DNA of 64,000 bases from Verrucomicrobiota bacterium (GTDB taxonomy: Bacteria > Verrucomicrobiota > Kiritimatiellia > SS1-B-03-39 > UBA6053). Positions within the stretch are counted from its first letter, which is position 1. Each line of letters begins with the position of its first letter. Made by a program: the position numbers and the translations under genes. Location: assembly GCA_020831625.1 (NCBI GenBank), contig JAFIGD010000017.1, forward strand, positions 1 through 64,000, read 5' to 3'. The notes beneath the pieces are model-generated. The model saw nothing but the letters and a program-made list of their open reading frames with translations. It did not search any database and was not told where the DNA came from. Below are positions 42,486-52,200 of the stretch, in pieces.

Positions 42486-44315
42486 TTAACGGCTGCGGAG
42501 TCTGAAAGCCCGGTGTTCCAGTGCCTCGTGCAGTTTGTTGCGGAGCATGTTGGGATGAAACGGTTTGGGAATGATGTCAAATGCGCCCTGATCATGCAGG
42601 GATTCTTCACTGTGCTTGGTGATATGTCCGGTGATGACCAGTGAAATCATATCAGGATCCCTTTCCCGGGCAATCGCGAGCATTTCGTATCCATCCTGAA
42701 TCGGCAAAGAAAGGTCTGTGAGAAGGAGTTCAAAGGTTTGGCCCTCTGCAAGAAGACGTTCAGCCTCAGCCACAGAGGTGACGGTGGTCACGTTGTAGGT
42801 GTCGCCGTTGAGCATTCGTCGAAGAAGGTTCAACACCTGGGGGTCATCATCGACAATCAGCACTTCATGTCGAAGAGGCGGCAGTGATTTGTAGTCACAG
42901 GCTTTCCAAACCGCGATACGGTTGCCGCCTTCATGTTTGGCCGCATACATGGCCCGGTCCGCGCATTCCAGGAGCTGCATTGAGGATCTGACGGGATCTT
43001 CTTTATCGAATACGACGGCTCCGATGGAGGTGGTGATCTTCAGGTCGTTATCCTGTTTCCGAACCGGCTGGGTTTCGAGTGTTTGACGCAGTCTTTCAGC
43101 CAGTTCCCGGGTGCCGCCCGCATCGGTTTGCGGGAGAATGATGACAAATTCATCTCCACCCAGGCGAATCACCAGATCGGAACGTCGAAGGGTTTCGAGA
43201 AGGATTCTGGCCACATGTTTCAAGAGACTGTCGCCAAAGGTATGACCGTGTTGATCATTCAAGGCTTTAAACCCGTCAAGATCCAACATTAAGAGGCCGA
43301 AGGGAATGTTTTCGCGCTGGCCGAGGAGCCAGAACCGCTCGAGTTCCGCTTGAAGATAACGGCGGTTGTACAGTCCGGTCAGCGGATCTTTCATTCCCTG
43401 CCGCTGGATTTCCGACACAGATTGAAACAGGGTGCTTAAATGATGGGCCGCATGATACACAATGGGAAAGTCGCCGGGTTCGAGGCTGATATTCGGGTAG
43501 GGGACGAGTACGAGCATCCCCAGAAGGGATCGACGCCCCATGAGCGGTAAATAGACGGCGCTCTCAAGATCGATGGGCTCGCCGCCGTCAGACACTTTGC
43601 TTTGCCGGTGCCGTTCGCTGACGTCGCAGACCCAGTCTCTGCCGGTAATGGCGTGCAACCGCTCCCGGCACCCCGTGTAGAGCGTTTCATGGACAGAGGA
43701 GGAAATGTTCCCTTTGTGAAACGATTCGTACCGGCGAATCGTGCCGTCGTCAATCAGCACCGCCGCAGCGTTGACCGGGGCCCATTGCTCCAGGAATTCC
43801 AGAAACCCGGACACGAGGGTGGAGAGCCTGGGTGTCTTCCAAACCCGGGCGGATAAATGCCTCAGTTTTTGCAGGCACGCCACTGTGCCGGCATTGGACG
43901 GGGCGATTCCGTAGCCATGAGAAATATGAAATTCCCTGGAACTGCGGGAGGAATCAATGGCGCTTTTGAGCTGATTCCGGCTAAGGGGTTTTTCAAGAAT
44001 CTGTTTCACCCCGAGATCCTGAGCCTGTTTTTTCAGGGCCTCGGAAACGTGGCCGGTACAGAAGAAAATTTCCTGCCAGGGCCAGATTTTGCGGACTTCC
44101 CGGGTGAAGTCCAATCCGTCCATCACGGGCATGTTCACATCCACAATCACCAGGTCAAACGCGTGTTTGACCATTAAGTCCAGGCCCTCGCGGCCGTTGG
44201 ATCCGGTATATACGTCAATGGTTTTTTCCTGTTTGGTGAACAGCTGGAACATCCGGAGGACTTTTTCATCATCATCCAGCACGAGAACGTGGAGAGTGGG
44301 AGCGCGCAGTGTCAT
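42486..44315 (-). CDS. REC-GGDEF-REC signalling protein (predicted diguanylate cyclase)
   Basis: A 609-aa cytoplasmic protein with three recognisable parts. An N-terminal receiver has LHVLVLDDDEKVLRMFQLF, the phospho-acceptor Asp in DLVIVDVNMPVMDGLDF and a Lys in ILEKPLS. A GAF-like middle occupies about residues 140-290. A GGDEF domain follows (DPLTGLYNRRYLQAELERFW, then RRSDLVIRLGGDEFVIILPQ), with an intact GGDEF active site and an RxxD inhibitory site five residues before it. A second receiver closes the protein (EVLIVDDDPQVLNLLRRML, LLLTDLSLPIQDGYEML, IIPKPFHP). It should make c-di-GMP under control of two phosphorylation inputs. The ATG at 44315 is used; a GTG at 44330 is possible. No sensor kinase gene lies beside it. 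Confidence 0.9.
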   Translation of the reverse strand: MTLRAPTLHVLVLDDDEKVLRMFQLFTKQEKTIDVYTGSNGREGLDLMVKHAFDLVIVDVNMPVMDGLDFTREVRKIWPWQEIFFCTGHVSEALKKQAQDLGVKQILEKPLSRNQLKSAIDSSRSSREFHISHGYGIAPSNAGTVACLQKLRHLSARVWKTPRLSTLVSGFLEFLEQWAPVNAAAVLIDDGTIRRYESFHKGNISSSVHETLYTGCRERLHAITGRDWVCDVSERHRQSKVSDGGEPIDLESAVYLPLMGRRSLLGMLVLVPYPNISLEPGDFPIVYHAAHHLSTLFQSVSEIQRQGMKDPLTGLYNRRYLQAELERFWLLGQRENIPFGLLMLDLDGFKALNDQHGHTFGDSLLKHVARILLETLRRSDLVIRLGGDEFVIILPQTDAGGTRELAERLRQTLETQPVRKQDNDLKITTSIGAVVFDKEDPVRSSMQLLECADRAMYAAKHEGGNRIAVWKACDYKSLPPLRHEVLIVDDDPQVLNLLRRMLNGDTYNVTTVTSVAEAERLLAEGQTFELLLTDLSLPIQDGYEMLAIARERDPDMISLVITGHITKHSEESLHDQGAFDIIPKPFHPNMLRNKLHEALEHRAFRLRSR

Positions 44316-44387
44316 AGAGGAAGTATGCACCCTTCATTCACGCAACTCCAGACATAAGTTTGGTAAACCGTGATTTTTAGAGGTTCG

Positions 44388-44820
44388 TGTGCTTCGAGAG
44401 GGCCTTGTGGACCGACGGTCACCAGAGCATGTTCACCTGGAACAGCGTGTCGAACCGACTGGAGCGGGTGCGTCAAAGAGCGAATGGAGAAAGGAACAGG
44501 CCAACGGCGATGTAATCGCGGTGCGGTACGTGGATGACGCGGTTTTCGGTTTCCAATACGAAAACGAAGCCCTCGCTATCACACGGCCATTTGCCGGATG
44601 TGGTTGCGGAGCATCCGGCGGCGAAGCCAGAAGGCCAGACAACCTTGGAACGGGGAACGATTCAACCGTTTACACGGGAGGTGGCTTATCCGCCCCCGGG
44701 CAAGTCATCCTTATCCAGGCCAGAGATTTGACGCTAAATACTCAAGGGTAGGAGCCGTATGCGGTAATCCCGCACGTACGGATCTGTGCGGGGGGCACCC
44801 ATCCCGGGTGTCCCTACCGC
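44388..44820 (+). pseudogene. group II intron 3' remnant with broken reverse-transcriptase ORF
   Basis: Three pieces occur in the right order. First, a frame (44389 on) reads NGDVIAVRYVDDAVFGFQYE, the reverse-transcriptase catalytic block with YVDD in place of YADD. Second, in another frame, HPYPGQRFDAKYSR (about 44690-44745) matches the C-terminal end of many intron-encoded proteins. Third, the RNA end: GAGCCGTATGCGGTAATCCC followed by GCACGTACGGATC (44752-44784) is a domain V hairpin keeping the AGC triad, and GGCACCC-ATCC-CGGGTGTCC then CTACCGC is domain VI. Nearly all of the 5' ribozyme and most of the RT are missing, so the element is dead. It is oriented on the plus strand. Confidence 0.8.
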
Positions 44821-44937
44821 TTCTGGGATCCTCTTTCTTCTTGACCAAAACCATCTCATCGCCAAGTTCTTATCCTTTTACTCGCCGCCGTTTTGGCCGG
44901 TGTCGCATCCTGTTTAGATCCCTGCACGCACGCTCTT

Positions 44938-45675
44938 ATGAAAATACTCCTCATCTCAGACATACACAGCAACATTCAGGCGCTTGAGGCCGTGCTGGCT
45001 GCCGAGGCGGATGCCGATGCCGTCTATTGCGCGGGCGATCTCGTGGACTACGGGCCGTTTCCCCGCGAGGTCATTGATCTCGTGCGGGAGCGGAACATCC
45101 CCTGCGTGAGCGGAAATCATGACGAGGAGGTGGTTGAGCTTGCAAAGAATCGTGAAACCTGGGCCGACATGCGTCCGCAGGACAGGCACTGGGTGCATCA
45201 GAACGCGGAGGCACTTGATGCCGGCGACATTGCCTTTCTTGACGCGCTTCCGGAGTCTGTTGAGTTTACAGCGGACGGTCACTACTACCATATGCGGCAC
45301 CGCGGGGCAAAGGGCTATGAGCTCATCCAGCTCCTGTCCAGGTTTGAAGCGCTCTGGAGCGCCGGTCAGTCGCCAGATCGTCGTCCTGAACAGACTGCGC
45401 GTGTTATTGTGGGACACACCCACATTCAGGCCGTGCATTATCTGGCGGCAGACAGGCTCTGGTTGAACCCGGGGAGCACGTCCTACCGGCCTGCGCGAAA
45501 GAATTTTCATCTTCCCCGCTACGCGGAATACATGACGGTGGTGCAGGGCGAGATCCGTTTCCACCGTTTGGACTACGACTGCCGCAAAACTTTCCTGCAC
45601 ACCCGGGACCTTGAGCTGGACAACAGCCAAAAGCAGGTCGGATTGCGCCTGTTCGGGGTAGAAGAACAGATATGA
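44938..45675 (+). CDS. metallophosphoesterase (YfcE/MJ0936-like)
   Basis: A 245-aa calcineurin-type phosphoesterase with all metal motifs: KILLISDIHSNIQALEAVL (DxH, about residues 2-20), VYCAGDLVDYGPFPREVI (GDxxDYG), IPCVSGNHDEEV (GNHD), and the C-terminal VIVGHTHIQAVHYLAADRLW then NPGSTSYRP (GHTH and NPGS). This subfamily hydrolyses small phosphodiesters; the natural substrate cannot be told. The ATG at 44938 lies directly before the first strand; a longer in-frame start at 44893 is less likely. It is intact although it is surrounded by decayed genes. Confidence 0.9.
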   Translation: MKILLISDIHSNIQALEAVLAAEADADAVYCAGDLVDYGPFPREVIDLVRERNIPCVSGNHDEEVVELAKNRETWADMRPQDRHWVHQNAEALDAGDIAFLDALPESVEFTADGHYYHMRHRGAKGYELIQLLSRFEALWSAGQSPDRRPEQTARVIVGHTHIQAVHYLAADRLWLNPGSTSYRPARKNFHLPRYAEYMTVVQGEIRFHRLDYDCRKTFLHTRDLELDNSQKQVGLRLFGVEEQI

Positions 45676-45747
45676 GGTCACCGGCTATCACTCGGGCATT
45701 GTGGTCAACGAACACACCGACGGAGACGGAATCAACCTGGCCTGCAA

Positions 45748-46056
45748 CGTCAACGGTACGACGACAAGGCTGAACTCTATGACCTGTCTGTGGATATTGG
45801 CGAGAAGCAGGATGTCGCCGGTCAACACCCCGGACGGGTCGCTTCCATGCGGGCGGCATTGGATGCATGGCGCCGCGAGAATGACGCCCAAACCAACACC
45901 CCCAATCCGGACTGCGACGAGAAGGAGTTCAGAAGACTCTACATCGACACAGACCCGAGCACATTTGATCCTCTCACCGCAGGTGAGGAGGACTGGGCGG
46001 ATATCCGGACGTGGCGGGAAGGAATGGACAACGCGGTCCGGAGAAACAAAAAATGA
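45748..46056 (+). pseudogene. sulfatase C-terminal fragment
   Basis: The frame reads RYDDKAELYDLSVDIGEKQD, then VAGQHPGRVASMRAALDAWR, ending WREGMDNAVRRNKK. The phrase ELYDL...D..E..D(V/L)A...P is the standard end of a type I sulfatase, just after its last beta-hairpin. There is no catalytic domain before it: the preceding sequence is the metallophosphoesterase gene. The left boundary is approximate. The stop codon overlaps the next sulfatase start as ATGA, which shows that two sulfatase genes once stood in tandem here. Confidence 0.7.
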
Positions 46057-47211
46057 ACAAACAACAGCCCAATATCCTTTGGCTCATGACGGATGAGCAG
46101 CGCTGCGATTCCCTTGGCTGCTACGGGAGTCGCTGGGCTCACTCCCCGAATATAGACGCTCTGGCGGCCGAAGGCGCGGTTTTCGAGACCGCCATCACAC
46201 CGGCGCCGGTTTGCGTGCCGGCGCGGACGTCCCTCCTCGCCGGAAAGCATCCCTGCCAGACCGGCGTATGGCATAACAGACTTGAATCCGGGCCCCATCC
46301 CTTGGATCCTCGGCGGCCGGTTTCCCGCCCCTCCCGAGGAAACCGCCGAGGCCGTGGCGGTCAGGCAGGCCATGGATTGGCTTGCCGAAAGGCCGCGGGA
46401 CAACCCCTTCTTTTTGAGAGTGTCCTTCAACGGCCCGCACACACCCGTCTGCCCTCCCGCACCCTTTGACCGCATGATGGATCCCTGCATAGAGCTCCCG
46501 GGCGGCACGGATCTCCCGGAAGGCAGTCCGGATTGGTTGGCCAAAGAACTCCGCAAATGCGCGGACGCTTCCGCTCTGTCCCGCGAAGAGATACGAAAGC
46601 TGCGACAGTGTTACTTTGGTGAGGTCAGTTTTCTGGACTCGCTGTTTGGCCGGTTGCTCGATTGGATGCGCGGTGAAGGTCTGCTGGACAACACCATCGT
46701 CGTTTTCCTTTCCGACCATGGAACCCACCTCGGGGACCACGGCCTTGTGCAGAAACAAACGTTTTTCGAATCGGTTGTCAATGTGCCGTTCATTGTCCGG
46801 CATCCACAGCAGATTGCGGGATCCTCACGTTTCCACACCCCGGTTGAGACACAGAGTCTCCTTCGGACCTTGTTGGAACTTGCGGGGCTTGATCCGGTTG
46901 CCGACGGGGTTTCCCCCAGTCCTGCCTCCTGTCTGCGCACCGGCCGGGAGCCCGAAGCGCGCCCCGTGTTCAGCGAATTCTCACTGAATTCTTTTGCGCC
47001 CCACATCCAGCATGACGGGCGTTTGGTGATGGTTCGGCACGGACACTGGAAGCTCTCGGCCTGTATCGACCCCGCGATCCATGACGTCGCCCTGTATGAC
47101 TTGAACCATGACCCCGAAGAACGCACAAACCTCGCCGGGGATCCCGCGTGCACCGCGCAGCGGGAAACGCTGCTGGCGTTCGTGCGGAAACACATTTCGG
47201 AAGCAAAATAA
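46053..47211 (+). pseudogene. sulfatase with internal deletion and frameshift
   Basis: The N-terminal frame from ATG 46053 is a proper sulfatase start: PNILWLMTDEQRCDSLGCYG, with the formylglycine motif CVPARTS (Cys at residue 54) and LLAGKHPCQTGVWHN. After about codon 75 the homology jumps to another frame, which reads FPAPPEETAEAVAVRQAMDW, FFLRVSFNGPHTPVCPP, VVFLSDHGTHLGDHGLVQKQ and VALYDLNHDPEERTNLAGDP to the stop at 47211. The segment with the conserved GKWH, expected between them, is absent. A deletion with a frameshift near 46275 explains both. The C-terminal half alone cannot be a working sulfatase. Confidence 0.8.
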
Positions 47212-47383
47212 AGCCATTGAGGCGACACGTGACAGCGGCGGACATTGGCAGCGAAGGTATGATAAGAATCTAACCACTGTTCATCCGTGGTTAAAAATCC
47301 CAAATGCCAACCAGCAGTCGCATCGAACCCCGTAAACTCGCTCCGGTGGTCTAAGACGTTCTGGTTTCAAATATTTCGAGTCT

Positions 47384-47644
47384 TCATTTCACCTGAAGAG
47401 CGTTCAAGCTCCGGGTAATCGCGGCACACACCAGATTCAGCTCTTTCGGGGTATGAGAGGCCCCCACGTACCAGCGGCCATCCGGCAACAGATAGACCCC
47501 GTTTTGCAACATCGCACGGTGGAATTTTTTATACAGTTCTTTGTCGGTTTCCAAGCTGTCTGCATAATGTTGAGGCGGCGTTTTTCGTCCCATGGGCAGT
47601 GGCGTGACCCCGGTGAACACGGGCAGGCGGTTCCGGCTTGACAT
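47384..47644 (-). pseudogene. class III aminotransferase (GSA-aminotransferase-like) C-terminal fragment
   Basis: The minus-strand frame contains YADSLETDKELYKKFHRAML followed by QNGVYLLPDGRWYVGASHTP and a short helix to the stop. This is the end of glutamate-1-semialdehyde-2,1-aminomutase-type and related class III aminotransferases (alternating F/M, GVYL, and S-x-AHT). The PLP-binding Lys domain is missing and no coding sequence continues upstream. It is a leftover of a larger gene. The right boundary is approximate. Confidence 0.6.
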
Positions 47645-47748
47645 CCGCTCCCCGTTTCTCCAGAACCCACCCATGTTCGCCCCCCCTCACAACCCCGAAC
47701 CCGCCTCCCTCGCTCAAAGCGCGAAAAGCGATTTCCTATCCATTATTT

Positions 47749-48366
47749 ATGAAGCTCATTCTTATTCGACATGGACAATCTTACGGAAACATATATACTG
47801 ATGAAGACTTGCCGGACGCTCGTCTCACCGGTCTAGGTCTGCAGCAAGCGACACGAGTTGCCAAGCGTCTGGCTGATTCAGAGATTGAAACGATTGTGGC
47901 AAGCCCGTTGCTTCGAGCACTCGCGACGGCTCAACCACTGGCGCAGGCCCTTTCGTTGCCCATTCAGGTCTGGCACGAGGCTGTGGAGATCCGCAGAGAA
48001 GGACCTTATAGAGGGCCTGGTTTGCAGGACTTGCAGGAGGAGTTCCCAGAAGCCAAGTTTGGATGTGAACACACCGATGACGGGTGGCACTATCCTGGAG
48101 ATGATAATGTAACTCGAGGAATTGGACGAGCAAAGCAAACCCTTGATCGACTTCTCGGGGAATTCTCAAACAGCACGGTAGCTCTGATCGCTCACGGAAA
48201 CTTCAATCGTTTCCTCCTTCTAGTAGCGCTGGGACTGTCTCACACGCGCCACATTCACTTTCCCCAGGATAACGGGTGTATTAATGTTCTCGAGTTTGCC
48301 GGCAAAGCTATACGTGTATCCTGCCTGAACGACACGTGCCACCAAGCAGGTGTTGAGTCGTTATAG
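47749..48366 (+). CDS. histidine phosphatase family protein (phosphoglycerate-mutase-like)
   Basis: A 205-aa protein opening MKLILIRHGQSYGNIY, the RHG catalytic motif (His8), then LTGLGLQQATRVAKRL, IVASPLLRALATAQPLAQAL (the second conserved Arg) and VALIAHGNFNRFLLLVAL, with the second catalytic His in AHG. Such enzymes are small phosphomonoesterases or mutases of wide specificity. The ATG at 47749 is directly before the first strand; an upstream in-frame start at 47638 would add an odd Pro-rich stretch lying over the aminotransferase fragment. No operon partner is seen. Confidence 0.88.
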   Translation: MKLILIRHGQSYGNIYTDEDLPDARLTGLGLQQATRVAKRLADSEIETIVASPLLRALATAQPLAQALSLPIQVWHEAVEIRREGPYRGPGLQDLQEEFPEAKFGCEHTDDGWHYPGDDNVTRGIGRAKQTLDRLLGEFSNSTVALIAHGNFNRFLLLVALGLSHTRHIHFPQDNGCINVLEFAGKAIRVSCLNDTCHQAGVESL

Positions 48367-49252
48367 CTAACACAAGGAGACACTGAGACATAATCGAATT
48401 GTGACGTTTGTGGCTTACTTGGCGGCGTTGCGAGAGTACGCTTCCGCCTTGGGGAGGGATCGCACGGAGGCGCAGAGGCACGGGGGAGGGGGATCGTCGA
48501 TCACGATCACGATCAGGATTTCACGAATTTCCTGACCTCTACCCTCTTAGCTCTACCCTCTATTTTGACGCAGTTCGCGACATGGACTGATTCTTCCGGC
48601 CGGCTGACTTGGAAATCCGCATACCGTGAAGAAGCACCGCCCCGCGAAAGCTGTTTTCATCCGGCTCCATCGCCGCCACCCGGTCCAGTGCCGCCTGACA
48701 TGGCTGTCCGGACCCTGCGGATAGGCCGTGGTCCCCTCCGGAATGGCCTCTCCGGGCAGAGGGTTCGGGGTCACCACCGCCTTCACAAACGGAATGGATT
48801 TTTCGCTGGCTCTATATCCCGCGAAGGAGAAACGTTCGGCAGATGCTCATGCATAATTACAGGTCCTTCCTTTGTGGTTTCATCCTCCGTTTCGACCAAA
48901 AGCGATGCAAACCTTAGGCATAAAGATATGTAAATACGACTTATAATTAGGTTTAAATTACAATTTTATACGAAAAATATTTAAACCGTTTGCGTTTCCA
49001 ATCCTCGTCTTCCTGATTGCATAAAAAGCTGTATTTCCTATTTTTTAAAAGGGAAAGCTTTACATTTTCATAAAAAATTACTGAAATATTATTTTTTTCT
49101 TGCATTCTGGAGTGGGGAGGGAGTTTAATGTTGCAAAGGATTGGAGGCAATATTTCTGCGTTTGAGTTACCTAAGACGTACTGAAATTCATGGATTCTGG
49201 TTCTTGCGAAAACCCACAATGATACATGTAAATATAAAAGGAGACCTGCAAC
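48367..49252. other. 886-base gene-poor spacer
   Basis: No convincing gene is seen. It holds a GATCAC/GATCGT hexamer tract at about 48492-48520. A GC-rich stretch at 48560-48850 follows; its minus strand shows broken coding-like pieces (KAVVTPNPLPGEAIPEGTTA in one frame, AALDRVAAMEPDENSFRGAV in another) and looks like a decayed gene of unknown family. From about 48890 the DNA turns strongly AT-rich up to the start of the large secreted protein and must contain its promoter, though I cannot place -35/-10 boxes with confidence. Confidence 0.5.
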
Positions 49253-52200
49253 ATGAAATTAAGGCAATCGTTGAAGCCGTTCCATTATCACCCCGTATTC
49301 CCACACGCCGTGAAGTTTTTCTCCGCCTTGTTCTTCATGGCAACGTACTTCGCTGGCAACGCGTTCGGCCAATCTGTGGCTGAGGTACCCTTTGATCTGC
49401 CAAAGTTTCAACCCATCCTTTCTGCAAGCAGGCTGCACAGCCCTTCCACCTCACCCTCCACGGTCAGTAGCGGGAACTTCGGCGGCTACGAACTTCCAGG
49501 GCGTTTTTATCTGGGGGGCGACGGCACGACGATGGTGCTGGCGACAACCGTCAGCGACAATGACCGCAGCGAACTTCGCCATAATTTCACTTGGCCGGTG
49601 ACCGAACAGGAAGTGAACTACTTCGCACGCTTGCGGTTCGACAAGCCTGTCGCTCATCAAGAAGATTACTGGGAAAGAAGACGGGTTAACTTCGTGCAGA
49701 TCTATGTTCCGGGTATTGACTTGGGGCCAGTGGTGTTGCTCAGCGGGAGGCTAAGATGGGGACCCACAGCAGAGACGATTAAAGAGGACCATCTGTGGAT
49801 GTCGGTGCAAGGAGGCGGGCAGTACGATCTTGGGCCCCGGCCCGAGGGCTTCTTCGACGTGGATGTCCGCGTGAAGGATGGGGAAGTGCGTGCATATATT
49901 AATGATGAGTTGAAGGCTGTGTCTAATCTCCTTGGATTCGACGGGGAGGTAGCCTATTTTAAAACCGGAGCCTACCACAGGGGCATCCAACCCATTGCGG
50001 TTGAGTATGAATTGCTGTCGATCACGGCGGGTCCAGACCGAGCGCCGGCCAGCTTCACCTCCAACATAGTCAACAAACCGGATGCAACCGCACACGCGGC
50101 CTACCACGCCACGATTGCAGATGACACCAACGATCCGGAAAACGACCAAATGATTTTTATCAAAACCTCCGGCCCGGACTGGCTGAACGTTGCCCCCAAC
50201 GGTGCCCTCTCCGGAATCCCGTCCGCCAGCGACGTGGGAGCAAACAGCTTTACAGTTGATCTTTGGGACAGCGGCGGGAACTTCGACAGCGCAACCCTGG
50301 AGATCAACGTTGCAGCGTCTTCCAACAATGTGTCTGCGGCCCGGTTTGGTTCTGATTTTGATGGATTCGCCGGGTTTAGCACCGGCGGCAATGGAACGTT
50401 TACAGAGCAAACAGATTCGATCAACTTCAACAGAAATTTCGCTGACAACAGTAACGCATTTCTCTATACGACGAACAGTTCCGTAAACACGAATGCAGGG
50501 AGCAGCTATGCCTTCACTTCCGTGGTGAAATACAATAGTTCAACGGACATCGGCAGCCCCCGAAACGTTTCCATGGTCTTGTTCAGTGGTCAAACAAACG
50601 GGGCATTTGGCATTACGCTGAAAATGCATGAACATGCAAACACCTTCCAGATCGATACCGGGCTTAATCAATTTGACGGACCTACGACCTCTTGGGGCGG
50701 GAAACCGTTTGCATCCGGGGCCACTTATACGCTCGAGGGGACCGTTTATTTCACTGCGGATCACGCCCATGTGACATTCAAGCTCACCGATGATGCCGGA
50801 TTTTCGGACACGACCACCCGAATCTTCTCAAAAAGTGACCTGAACATTGGGAATCGTCATGGCATAGGCACCCGTAACCGGGGGCTGAACTTTGATGCGA
50901 AGTATTTCGTCATCAACAACAAGCTTTCACCCACACCACCGACCGGCCTTTTCGCCACCGCCGACGAAAGCTCAGTCTCTTTGGACTGGGCGGACAGCCC
51001 TGAAGGCAGTCTCGTTGAATACAGCGTCTACCGCTCGAACACTTCGGGCAGTTACAGCAGCGCTCTTGTGACCGGCCTGAGCACGAGTGAGTATGTCGAT
51101 AACAACGTGGTAAGCGACACCACATACTATTACGTGGTCACGGCCACAGACATTTTTGATAGGGAGTCAGCGCCGAGCAGTGAAGTTTCCGTCACGACGC
51201 CCTCACCCAATCAGCCTCCGGTGTTCACGGCCAATCCGATTGTCGGAGTCGACGCAACCGAAGGGGACGCCTACACGGGAACCCTCGCCGGAAGCGCGAC
51301 CGATCCGGATGTGAACGACACGCTGAGCTATGCGAAAGTCAGTGGTCCTGCCTGGCTCAGTATTGCCGCCAATGGCGATCTTTCCGGCACACCCGGCGAC
51401 GCGGATGTCGGACTCAACAGCTTCACGGTGGAAGTCTCCGACGGAAACGGCGGGTTTGACCAGGCGACGCTGGAGATCACCGTGAGTGCGGCGGTTATTG
51501 CTGTAACCTGTGACTTCGGGACCGATCCGGGTAAAACGACCTTCGGCGATGCCGGATTTACCGCCGGAGGTGGTGGGTTGCAGATCACGAATGGGTCGGA
51601 CCACGTCCGCTTCAGGAGGAGTGGCAGCCCTTCCAATACTCGTGACGGTATCACCCGAACCTTCGACGGGCTTGGCGGCGGGGCGAGAAACGATTTCACC
51701 ATCACCGCGCAATATACTCATGTTAATTACCAGACCTGGGATGGGGTTATGTTTCCTGCCGGCATCCTTTTATTTGCCGAGGGTACCACTGAGAATGCTC
51801 TTCGAAATTCTGGTCTGGGGATTCATATCTACTCAGACGGGACGTTTACTACGGAACGCCTTAGGATTACATCATCCGCCGCCATCAATACATCCTCATC
51901 TGCAGACACCTTTTGGCAATCAGGATCGCAAGGTGCAAATGATGGTGATATTGCAATACGTCACGGCGACGTTATGCAGTGGAAGGTGGATGTCACCTTC
52001 CATGGCACAAATAGTATGACGATTGACGCAACCCTGACTCGTATTGACGGAACTTGGGAACGTACCGCCGAGCAACTTGAAAGAAGCGTGTCGGTATCGC
52101 ACACCTTTACCAACGCCAGCGACTTGATCGACGGTGAGTATTTCGGGTTTGGTGGCCGTTTTAGAGGGAGTGTAGAAACGCGTTTGGACACGTTCAGCGT

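Noticed and set aside
48953-49219. AT-rich 88-codon minus-strand frame
   Set aside because: No recognisable motif, no ribosome-binding site, and the region is the likely promoter zone of the large secreted protein.
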